Assembly (NCBI GenBank): GCA_038049695.1
Contig: CP142454.1
Coordinates: 88,496,501 to 88,560,500, forward strand
DNA: 64,000 nucleotides
Reading direction: 5' to 3'
Source of the DNA: Cinnamomum chago
Taxonomy: Eukaryota > Streptophyta > Magnoliopsida > Laurales > Lauraceae
Made by a program: the position numbers and the translations under genes. The number at the start of each line of letters is the position of its first letter. Position 1 is the stretch's first letter. Shown here piece by piece: positions 37,196 through 48,128 of this stretch. A model generated the notes under the pieces. That model saw only the letters and a program-made list of their open reading frames with translations. It was not told the DNA's origin and did no database searches.

Positions 37196-39937
37196 GATAC
37201 TACGATACCTATTTTGACAAGAGATATTATATTAAACTATGCCGTCTTTAGGTATAATTAATGCATGGTTCCTATCTAAATATGTCTCTACCCTTATTAC
37301 ACCGGTCAGGCTTCTATCCCATTCTTGTATGCGACGTCCCACTAATGTCAACAACTCAAACAAGTGCATCTGTTGTTCAAAAGAAATTTCGGCAACATCT
37401 CCCATCGGTCTCCAAGTACACGAAGTAGACTATAATTTATACAGTCTAAGTATGCACCCGGAGAACAATAGAGGATAAACAAACCAAAATTTCTTTATAA
37501 CAAACAGAAACATTTGCTTCAGTAGTTGACACCAGCCTAAGTGGGAGCATGACATACAAGAACAGTCCCAAACTGGGGACTATTCAAAATTCACTCCTAA
37601 TAAGTGAATTTTGAACGGGTTTCTAAACTGGATATGAGGCTTGTTTCTAAAATCAGGATGGGCCTGGATATGCCTCAGGTTGGGATATGAACACCTGTAG
37701 TCATCTATCCAGATCAGTCAACTGGCGCAAGTCATGGCAACTTGGCAAGTCAGAACTCAGGAGGAGTTTTTATAATCATCAATTGTAATTAGAAGAGCCA
37801 GAAGAATCATCAATTGCAATTATAAAATTGATGATATAATTACAATTGTGATATAGTGAGTGAGGTGCGTGAGTTGTACCAGAGCCAGAAGAATAATTAT
37901 AAAAAAAAAGACTTGTGCCTGATGTTTTGGGTCTAATCTGAAAGAGCAGACCCAACAGATTCGGGAGAGGCTCCTCTTTTTGGACTTGATTGATAAGTAG
38001 TCCAGCTCCAGGTCCACTTGAGTCCATACCCCAGTACCCTTGTACCCAAGTGATATGCATAAAATTTTATATATTACAAAATAAATATTAACAGATGCAT
38101 AGTAATTATATTTATATGTGAATCAAGATTGTAAGAGCTTCTTGCTCAGCTAATTAATAGCTGCCTCATTTCAGCATTGAAGCTTCTGGTTTGAATCCAA
38201 CAGCCAGCAGTCTGTAACAATTTTTCATGATATATTTTAATAATTGAGTAGGGCCCAGAGCTGGGTCTGTCCAACTAGATCTGTTGGAATTGGATCCCAT
38301 CCCAGTTTTATAAAGTAGATCCTTGTCTGCATGGACCTTTAATTTACTAAATCCCTATTCATGGATCCTATCATTGATCACCATCAACTCCTGGGCCTCA
38401 CCTCCTCAATTTGTGATTGGCTGAAAGAGTTCTAGTGGATGATCTGGCCTCAAAATCATAAAGGTCCATTCACTATGTGAGCCACAAATGTATGAGATAA
38501 TTTGATGGCTTGGTAAACCTCTTCAATGGTTCACATTAATTTTGCATGTGCCGCCCACTTAATGCTGATGGACCCAAATGATATTTTGGCCTAGTCATCT
38601 GCTGTTTTGATGAGGTATACTACACCTGTACCATGCTGGCTTATGTTACCAACATTCTTTCCAATTATTCCCAATTTGGATTGGAAAGCATCCAAACTCA
38701 TCTTCAATCATTAAATCTCGGAAAATAAGATACCCTTCACCTACTTGTTGCAACCAAATGCCCATGCAACTTATAGTTTATGCAAAGAGGATTAAGATAT
38801 ATAACTAAAGAAATGTTTCTACTCAAAAGGAAATTTAAATGTGTCTACATTAAGGATTTATAAGATGTGACTCAATCAGAATATGTGCGTGGATCCAAAA
38901 TGTTCAGTCAAGGGCCGCATGTTGTGCCGTGCCCGTATAAACATGCAATGATCAATTAGGTTTTTCTTAATGAATTTAGACTCATATTTATATGAACCAT
39001 TTGGAAACCATCAATTGAATGAAGTGAATCATTCAATCAATGTGTTTCTCAGGCCATACCTGATTTGGCTAGAGTAGATGGCACCTGGTTGGCCCATGTT
39101 TCAACCTCATAAATTAAAGCAAGGTCAAGCCACTATTTGATAAGCATACTAGCCTTCATTTAAGATGTTTTTTCTGTGATTGGATGCTAAAAGTAGATTG
39201 AAAAACTATGACAAAGTGCCCACATGTTGATACCTTTCCAAATGTCCCACAAATGCATAACTGCATAACAGTGCTGCCATTATCAAGTTTCTCCACATGT
39301 TGCATAGCATGACAAGAAAATTCCATAAATAAAACACTAAATGATGTATTTTACTTCGAAACTAGGTATAACATCCACAATTCTCTTCACTTAATTTCAA
39401 TTTCTTGTTACCTACATTTAAAGCGGAAAGAAGCTACGATTCAAATGACGAGAACTTAAACCATAGCATAGAATCTAAATTAAAGAAATATACAGGATCT
39501 AAACTGTTTCCAGGGCTCTCTTTTCAGAAGATCTACCATTCTTAAAAAAAATTTCATACTCAATAAACATAATCTAGCATAGCATCAGATTTAAACTAAA
39601 GAAATATGAAAAATCTAAACCATCCCTGGTACTGCCTTTAATTAGAAGATAGTCAAGATACACCATTCCTAATTTTTATCATACTCAATAAAACTTCACA
39701 TTTTTTCTTTATGTTTTATTATTAGTGCAATACACTCCATGTGTGGTCAGTGATACACAGATTTTGCATTTACAACCTATTATACACGTTTTCACACAAA
39801 TATGTGGTAATTTACCATCTGCAATGGCATACTGTAAATTCGTAGCTCATACATAGTAGGTACAGCTAATGGAACTCCAAGGGCTTATAACTCCCTTTAA
39901 GCGTTCCCTTCAGATGAGAAAAGAGTTAAGAAGTCAC
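37196..39937. other. No gene seen; degenerate tandem repeat
   Basis: AT-rich. Bases 39,463-39,693 hold two diverged ~120-bp units sharing catactcaataaa and taaagaaatat. No complete coding frame was found. Confidence 0.45.
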
Positions 39938-40061
39938 CTTGTCAACTTTATTCCCAAGCACCTTGATGCAATCTTGATTACTGGAGTAAAGCTCTATTTC
40001 CTTTGCCCATATATTTGACAAATCCGTAAAGTTTTTTCGCCGTGTTACATCATATCATAAA
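39938..40061 (-). pseudogene. Rab GTPase (RABC/Rab18-type), one stray exon
   Basis: One exon on the minus strand between an attttag acceptor and a GTGACT donor reads VTRRKNFTDLSNIWAKEIEL, YSSNQDCIKVLGNKVDK. The NKVDK is the guanine-specificity motif (NKxD) of small GTPases, and the surrounding text matches plant RABC proteins as I know them. Two lesions are visible: an extra atgat after tttatgat at the exon start, which shifts the frame, and one codon missing before GNKVDK (families have a LVGNKVDK-like order). No P-loop or switch exons lie nearby. It sits between the broken TNPD gene and the CACTA terminus at 42,441, so it could be another CACTA gene capture, though that element has only one recognisable end. 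Confidence 0.72.
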
Positions 40062-41694
40062 CTAAAATAAGAAAAAAAATCAGTAATTAGGAAGATCTTT
40101 AATTCAATCTACATGTAAAAATTTTCAGGCTCGCCACTGAATGAAGGGTTAATTTCCAAGATAACATTCTTCATTTCTTTGTGTTAACGTTTTGATGTCT
40201 CATTGTCTCGAAAGTGATCTTGTTTCAACAATGTAAACATGGTACCCATGTAATATAGGAGAACTAAAATGGTGTTTTGCAAGAGAGCTTGAGAACTTTG
40301 GGCCCAGTTGGATGCAGGAAAAATAGGTAGAAAAAATAAGTGGAGTGCACAAATTGACGACCCTGATGTGAGATACAACGTCAATATACAGCAGGAATAT
40401 GTTATGGATATGGCAAGCACATAGGTTTTACACATAAAATGTGAAGTGTCAAGCATAATAAGACACGCCTAATTTGAATTAAACAGATATTATAAAATCT
40501 TCTGCTTTCCTTATTTCTGAATTGAAACAGGCCCTAATTACCACCTTGAACAATATAGAAGCACATTATTCATTAAACTTCAAATGATTCTGGAAGAAAT
40601 CACTGTAAGACAAATCCAACTGCAACATTTTACACACCCTATTCATTGGCTTCTAGCACTCTTATATGTACTTAGTGTTATCAACAGAAAAGAACACCTA
40701 GAAGGATTTATCCATATTAATAGGCAAACCAAGCAATACGATAAGAAATCATAAAGAAGATTTGTTAGTTAGGCAGCTCAGCCTACAATATGATTTGCTC
40801 TTTTTTCATGGTCCTCCATTTCCCTTCTTCTTATGCATTGTTCCTACTTTTTCAAATATGATCCAAAATTTATATCTTCAGTTCAAAAAAAAAAATTAAT
40901 CGAACAACGATGTCTAGAAAAGTACAATTTTCTCTTAACTCATATCCTATCAACCCATTAAAGTTGTAAATCCACTACTGATCAAGACAATAGATCCCAA
41001 CAGCGAGATACAATGAAAACTGCCATTATGAAATTACATAATCCAAATTTCAAACACAATAAAACAGTGAAACAGCAACAACTGAAATGTACCCAGATAG
41101 AATGATATTATTATTATCACCCTGAAGATTAAAAATACCCAAATCAGAAATCATCCATATCCAATCAGCATCGGGAAATCTCCAAATGAATTACATAGAA
41201 ACAGATACACAACAGAACACCCAACACCCCCCAACATCACAACCACCAAAAAGAAAATAAAAAGAACGCACCTAAGATCATAACTCATGAATACGTATCC
41301 ACTCACAAAGAACCCAAACTCCAAAACTGTTAACAAATGCACTTGTGGATTTCGAAACAGAGGCACAGCGAAAAATGAAGCCTTTGGGGCACATTCCCAC
41401 CACAAAAGAAACTATAACAACATAAAAAGGAAAAAGCATAAACACATCAAGTTTCATCAAACATAAGATCAAGGCACAACCAAAAAATGAATCCAGACAT
41501 GGGTCATTCAAAAAAAAAAAAAAAATCCAAACTTTGTTACTTCTTCGGCCAAAAACAAGACACACACCCGTTTTCCAGCATCATTTCCACTCAAGAACAA
41601 ACCCAACAATGAAAATAGACTTAAAAAACAAAAATAACAAATGGGTCATTTCCTCACCAGAGAAAGAGGTGAAAGATCTTCAAATGTCAACCCC
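40062..41694. other. No gene seen
   Basis: AT-rich non-coding sequence between the Rab exon and the purine tract. Short hydrophobic frames only. Confidence 0.45.
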
Positions 41695-42165
41695 AAAAGA
41701 AGAAGAAGAAGAAGAAGAAGAAGGAGAGAGAGACCGAGAGACAGAGCAGAGGGAGAGAGAGAGCGAGAGACAGAGAGCAGAGAGACGCAGAGGGAGACTG
41801 AGAGGGAGAGAGAGACAGAGCAGAGGGAGACTGAGAGGGAGAGAGAGCAGAGAGAGAGCGAGAGACAGAGAGAAGAGAGAGACCTAGAGAGCGAGAGACA
41901 GAGAGCAGAGAGAGACCGAGAGCGAGAGAGAGAGAGACGCAGAGGGAGACTGAGAGGGAGAGAGAGCAGAGAGAGACCGAGAGAGCGAGAGAGAGAGAGC
42001 AGAGAGACGCAGAGGGAGACTGAGAGCAGAGAGAGGGCGTGAGACAGAGCAGAGAGAGACCTAGAGCGAGCGAGAGAGAGAGAGAGAGAGACCGAGAGAG
42101 CGAGAGAGAGACCGGGAGAGCAGAGAGACACCGAGAGCGTGAGAGACCGGGAGCGAGAGAAAGGA
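41695..42165 (+). repeat. 470-bp polypurine (GA-rich) minisatellite
   Basis: The plus strand is almost entirely A and G with isolated C, in variable units such as gagagagcgagagacaga and cagagggagactgagag. It creates long Arg/Glu or Leu/Ser open frames on both strands that are not genes. Long mirror-like polypurine tracts can form triplex DNA. Confidence 0.9.
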
Positions 42166-42224
42166 TGTTGGTGGCGGCAAAGGGAAAAAGGGATGTTGGT
42201 GGCGGCAAAGGGGAAAAAAGAACA

Positions 42225-42441
42225 AAAGGATCAGCGACCGATTTCTGCGACCGAATGCGGTCGCTGATGCCATTGCGCCAATTTTAATGGCGGGAACTGT
42301 GAATCAGCGACTGATCAGCGACCGCTAATTGCGACGGGATTTATTTTCGGTCGCTAATAGCGGTCGCTATTACCCGCAATAGCTACCGAAAATTACGGTC
42401 GCTGAAACATTTGGTCGCTGTTGGGCCTTTTTCTTGTAGTG
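42225..42441 (-). repeat. CACTA element terminus with GCGACCG subterminal repeats
   Basis: Ends tttttcttgtagtg at 42,441, the inverse of CACTACAAGAAAAA. Inward it carries at least eight gcgaccg/cggtcgc units in both orientations (cagcgaccg, ggtcgctgat, cggtcgctaatagcggtcgc). This is a third CACTA family, distinct from the GCCGGCG and ACCGACG families in the window. The matching left end was not found; the broken TNPD gene at 36.1-37.2 kb has the right strand to belong here. Confidence 0.75.
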
Positions 42442-42559
42442 ATAGAAGGATCACACTTCCTAGCAAAGAAAAGTCCAAATTTTACTGAGCGGGTTGGAAT
42501 AGCAATTTTATTTAAAGCACGAAAAAAGTGGCTAAGGAATAGTAATGAAGATTTTTTTC

Positions 42560-42730
42560 CACGGTTATTAACCGTAACCGAACCGTTTCATACGGTTAAC
42601 CACGGTTCGGTTTTCCACGGTTTTTGTGGATACGGTTACGGTTACGGTTTTGAAAAATAGAAAACCGCGGTTACGGTTCGGTTAACGGTTTTTCCAATAT
42701 GAACGGTTAACCGAACCGTTACACCCCTAG
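42560..42730. repeat. ACGGTT/AACCGT array with hAT-like end
   Basis: Dense cggtta, ggttcggt and accgaacc units in both orientations end in acccctag (inverse ctaggggt), resembling the low-complexity MITEs of the hAT superfamily. Strong self-complementarity is visible. Confidence 0.55.
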
Positions 42731-43434
42731 TGCTTGGAATGCTATCAGATTGAGGGGCAACATCCTCCAATGGCCTCCCCTGATTTGGAACGGCATCTCC
42801 CTCCCCAAAGTTGGTTGTTTTGGCTAGCGTCTGATGCTCAATCGAACCTCCACTGAATCTCATCTGCAGCACCTCGGTTTCTCCTTAGCCTCAAGATGCA
42901 GCCTTTGCTTCAATGGAGTCGATTATGTCAACCACATCTTATTCTCCTGTACTATAGCTCGATCCCTTTGGTATTGGCTGCTCCATGCTGCCTGCGCTCA
43001 ACAACCCTCCTCCTGCTCTGCTTCATCAATTTGGACCTCCCTCTCTAGAGGAAATGACAACGCAGATAAGAAATTCATGGCGTCGTCCTTTTTGACCGTT
43101 CTATATACTTTATGAAAGACCAGGAACTCAACAATTTTTTGAAAATCAGCATCCTCCCCTCAATCGGATCTTAGGCCATCTGCATGATGATTTATGCTTC
43201 TCTCCGAGGAGGATTTCGAATCCTTTTGGCAGCCAGCAACTCAGCTCCCTTTTCATATTTTTGAACATTTCAGCTCAATGATCTTAGCTTCCATCCGCGG
43301 TTGCTGGTTGTAATTCTGGCCCTGGTTTTTGTGGCCTCTTTTGCTTCTCCTCCCCCTTTGGAGGTTTCTGTTCTTTGTATTCTTTTTTCTCCTTATTAAT
43401 ACAATTACCCTTTACACAAAAAAAAAAAAAAAAA
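42731..43434 (+). mobile_element. LINE (L1-type), 5'-truncated 3' end
   Basis: The final part of an L1-type reverse transcriptase: the zf-RVT region reads PLIWNGISLPKVGCFG in one frame and RLMLNRTSTESHL, RCSLCFNGVDYVNHILFSC, ARSLWYWL in the other. The Cys-His motif (C-x2-C ... H-x4-C) is intact. A TAG replaces the usual Trp just before RLMLNRTS. The 3' untranslated part ends in acaattaccctttacac and a 17-base A tail (43,418-43,434), which fixes orientation and end. It is a dead, truncated insertion. Confidence 0.82.
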
Positions 43435-46400
43435 TCAAGAGCATTTTGTGGATTTGTTTCTCCTGCTAGATTTTCCTATATCTCTATGAACCTTGGCACC
43501 CAAATATATAGAGATTACTTTCTCCATCAAAGCCGAGCAGACGACGCTTTCAATCAACACAACAAGCATGATTAAGAGACTTGATTATAATTATCACTAA
43601 AGTGTCATTGAGGCTTATGGGCAAATCATGTGGAACCTCTCAAGCGCCCACATTCCAAAAGAAAAACCCATCATTGGCCATTTTTTTAGAATGACTAAAA
43701 TACCCTTGATCATTTTTAGAAAGTAGGATTTTCCTTTTCCGCACTTCTTCTTCCTCCTAAGTTCTCCTACTACTCCTCTTTTTAAATCATTACACTTGTC
43801 TCTCCAACCTGGCCAATTGCTTGCTGCTCACTAGCCATCTTTGATGAGGAAGAAGAAAAAGTGAAGAACAATAAATGAACAAATGAAGAAAAGAAAATGA
43901 TAAGGGCATTTTCATCATTCTAAAAAAATTAAAAAATAAAATAAAAGATGTGGTCATCGGTGGGTCAATTCACCAGAGAGGGCCTATTTAAAAGAAATTT
44001 GATTAACTTTCTTGAAATAACGAAAACATAAGACATTTTTTTTTAAATTGAAGAAAATCTTAGAATGCTTTTAAAAAATTTCCTATATTATCCAATTTGG
44101 ACGAAATTCTTGTTGCACCCAATTCAGATAAATGGCTTGATCAATCTTAGGAGTGACCCAAAAATTCTTGTCTGAATCCTTTTCTTGACTAGATGAATAA
44201 TCGATTCCATAGATTATTAATATTGTTTAAAATAATAATGGACTGATAGGGGCATCACTAACACTATAGCACAGATTTCTTCCGGTCTTCTTCAAGAGAG
44301 CACCAGCGCACATGGGGAGAGATCACCAAAACACTTGGGAAGAGGTCGTCCACACATGTGAGAAAGAGAGTTCATACATGTGGACCGGAAGAGCAACATA
44401 CTCAAAAATTGATTCCTAGACAACTCGTTGAAAGGCGGGATTACCAACCAAATTAGCAACCCCTCATGTTCAGTGTAGCACTGATATTAAAGGCTCCAGT
44501 CTCGCTGCTTGAATTTTGGTCTCAGCTTGAAAAGGTCACGTCTCTGGTTAACTTGGAGGATACATTTCGATTTTTAGTCAAGTCCAATTTTCGGTTCCTT
44601 CACGTTACACGTACCCTTCCGGGACCCAAAAACTGTAGCAGAAGTCGACTTCTGAAACTTCCAAAATTCAAACCTGTAGCAGCAGACTTTGAAGTCACCA
44701 GAATACTTAGCCCAGCTTGGAAGCTAGGTCTTTCAAATCATGTAGCAGTTTAGACTGAAGAAATTATAGTCTTTCAAGTCATGTAGCATTTTAGACCGAA
44801 GAAATTATCAAAATACTTAAATCTCTTCTTCAAGTACCTGTAAGCAGAAGTAAAAAGAATTTTTATTATCCTTCTTGATATGACTTGGAACTCACAAACT
44901 CAAGATTGCAATCGTGAATATGATCTTGCATAGTGCTATAGGCTCTTGTCTAAGATAAAAAAGAAATGATTATAATATTTAGGGGACACACTTGAAACAT
45001 ATTGCCATTTCGAGAGCCCCACTTTTATATTAGCCCGAGCTTGGGCCCGGGCTTAGATATTAATGGGCTAATTTGTGAGCCTGCTGCCTGGACATAATAG
45101 CTAGATGGGCCCGGGCCAGGGCCATGTCCAGGCTTAAAATCTCATCGGGCTTGAGCTCTGGCTAACGCCTTACGCAAACAAACGGGCATGGACACGGGCT
45201 CAAATTAGTCCAACCTGATCTCAACCCATAGCCACCTTCAAGTTCAACCTAATTCAAGATGAGGAATCGATATGACCAAGTCTGCTTTGACCTATTTGCA
45301 GTTGACCCAAGGCCCGGTTCAACATAAGGTTTGAGGAAACAACATTCAAAAGTGAAATATATTTTTCCTTGTTTCTATCTTATATTTTAGGAAGAAAAGT
45401 AATTTTCCTCACTACTTTCACTAAAGTAAGAGAAAAGATTTTCTCCTTAGAGAGCGGAGAAAGCACCGTTTCCTCCAATAAAATTGACATTTAACTACCA
45501 GTTAGTTTACTTATGAATAAAATATTTTTAACGGCACATTTGTGTGGCCACATTTCCACAGAAAATGCATGGAAAATCTAGCTGATTTTTTGTAGCATAA
45601 AGTTCTCATTTTTGGCGCAGCCACTTTCTGTGAGAAAAAGCATAAAAATGTTCAATTATTTTTTTTCCCAATGATTATCTTGAAAATGTCTTTCCTATGG
45701 GTTGGGTGGGGATCAGTATTATTTTTCCATGGATGTACACAAAATGCCCTAAAATGATTATCACTTACAAATCTTTCCCCATTCAAATTCAAACACAACA
45801 ATAAATCACCAAGAAGAGTAGTTCTATGTAAGGTGATTTCCCACACTAATCTTCTCCTCATTTCTCCATCTAGCAGGGATTCTTCCCCGTCAGTTTCTTG
45901 TAATCAATTAGGCCTAAGAGTTTCACTGGAGTATAAATATTAAATCAAAGAACAATTCTTCCTAGGCTGATGGATTGGACCTTATTCCCTAAATCTAGGG
46001 TTTAAATCTGACTCGACATCCCACGGTGGGGATTCACATCAAAGCCGTTCCATCAATTTTACTTTTTATTTGGTATCTCAGCCAAAGGGGGCAGGGACCC
46101 AAGAGCGCCCCCCCCCCCCCCCCCCCCCCCGCGCGCGCGAAAGACCACCCACTCAAGTAGGAAAGGAGCCTGCACTAGCAGAAATAAAGTCCACAGAAAT
46201 AGGAAGCCCGTACATGCGGGAAGAGAAGGCATACCCGGGGTTCAGATCCTGATCAGCCAGGTGAGAATTGTCACTCCTTATCACTCAAGTAAGGAGCTGT
46301 TCTCGCCCTTCCATCAATTTTGGCATCAATACTACAACCTAAAGTTGAAAATTGGGTTAAAAATTGAGCTAACACGTAAACGGTGAGAACCCGATTTCAA

Positions 46401-48128
46401 CACATTGATTAAACAGGTTGAAAATCAAAATTCTAACCCTTGATTAATGGGTAGAGTTGGATTTGGTTTGGTGGTTCATAGTGCAATTAGTAAGGTTCAA
46501 GTCTAAGCAAAGCAAAATGCAATTAACACAAATATGATCCACTTATTAATTGGATCGTAGAGTTCACCCGAACCTTGAATTACTGGTTTACGCTGAATTA
46601 ACAGATCAGGTCACAAACTTCCGCCCAAACTTTGAACTACATTATATAAACTAATTGTGAATTTTTCACATTAGCTAGAGGCCTCCTGTACATCGACGGT
46701 GCGGAATTTCAATTCCCACCTTCTATAAAAGTAATGCCCCTACATTAAAAGGCTCCGACCCAAAATTGATCTAAATCAATTTGCACTACATGCATGAATT
46801 ACTCTTTCTATAGTTTCTATTAAAAAAAATCGCATTTCCAATGAAAACCACTAGATGACCATAAACCCTTCTAGATGACCATAAACCCATCTGAATTCGC
46901 AACTGCGGGGAAAATGCTCTCTTTCTCTCTCTCTGAATTCAGAGTGAGGGATATTTTTTTTGGGAACCAATTAAGTTAATCAGAGACTTTCTTGTCTGAC
47001 AGAAATTCTCATTTTAGATTCAATTTTCCACGATTCTCTCTATCTACATCTAGATTGATTAATTTGTCGGGTCGTCGGAGAAAATATCTTTACAGTAGCT
47101 TCGCTTTAAAATCCCTGTCCCTTTCGTAACTACAAAACGTCATTCCATATTTATGATGATTTTGACTTTTCGTAGGTTAAAACAATCCTCCCTATCCCGG
47201 CGGCAGTGGTACGTGTTCGCATTTGTGGTGTTAGATTGATTACTCGTGGAGGAAAAAAAAATAAGTTTACAGTTAGAAAAAGATAAAAGTGGTCAATATA
47301 AATATGGAAACAATACTCTGGCCAAAATAATTGTCTCCGCCATGAACACAAATTAAAGAATAGGAGATCTAATTTTATGAATGGGTGATGCTTACAAATT
47401 CACATCTCCGTGCATCAAAGCTTGTTCATAATCATATGGTTAATTAGAAATTTTAACTATATGTAAAGTTTGCTAAGTTATATTTGATGGCCTCGGATGG
47501 AAAAGTTGGTCTTGAGAGGAGCCACAACATACTTTTAGAGCCATTGTGTATCTGCTCTAGTTGCACATATGAAATACACTAGTATGCTGAACAAATCATT
47601 ATTGTTATGGATAAATAATTACATCCAATGATTTTAGATGTGTTTGGATGTTTTGGACATTTCTTTTACTAATCTTTCAAAATATGTGAATATTTAACAT
47701 ATATAACTATATATCTTAGTGCTTAACGTTAATACTAACTATAATATTGAATGGTTCGAATCATGAATTAGAAGCCCACAAAAGTGAAGAAAATAAGAGG
47801 TATGGGTTGAAACTTTTTCACAAAATACTCAAAAGCTACAAAGTTTAAGATAATCAAGATTTAAGGTTTTAGTATTCCACTCATTATTATATGTACTGTT
47901 TGGAATCTAAGACTGGGTGTGTCTAGGCTACTTGCGTGAACAAATGACCAGAAAGTTCCTACGAAAGTGCATCTTCGTAATGATTCCGTGCCTCGCCGAC
48001 TTTGGATTAGTATTTATAATTACTTCTCATTGTCATAATAAGAACAGGAGCATCTGTAGAATAAAGAGAGGAAGAAAAAGAAGAAAAAAAGAGTTCCAAA
48101 ACAAAGAATTAAAGTGGCAAGGAAGAAA
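43435..48128. other. Gene-poor stretch upstream of GLR copy 2
   Basis: No gene was recognised. It holds a 47-bp tandem pair (atgtagca-tttagac-gaagaaatta, about 44,739-44,810), a block rich in gggcccgggc and gggcttgg phrases (45,020-45,240) like hAT-type MITEs, a C23-(GC)n tract (46,108-46,139) and a 21-bp tandem (ctagatgaccataaaccc, about 46,850-46,890). The promoter of GLR copy 2 must lie at its right end, but I could not define a TATA box with confidence. Confidence 0.5.
46108..46139 (+). repeat. C23 homopolymer followed by GC alternation
   Basis: Twenty-three C in a row, then gcgcgcgcg. Exact length is doubtful because such runs are error-prone in sequencing. Confidence 0.8.

Noticed and set aside
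41641..42287. Long open frames of up to 173 codons on both strands, rich in Arg/Glu or Leu/Ser
   Set aside because: They arise from the polypurine repeat, which has no stop codons in any frame. Not genes.
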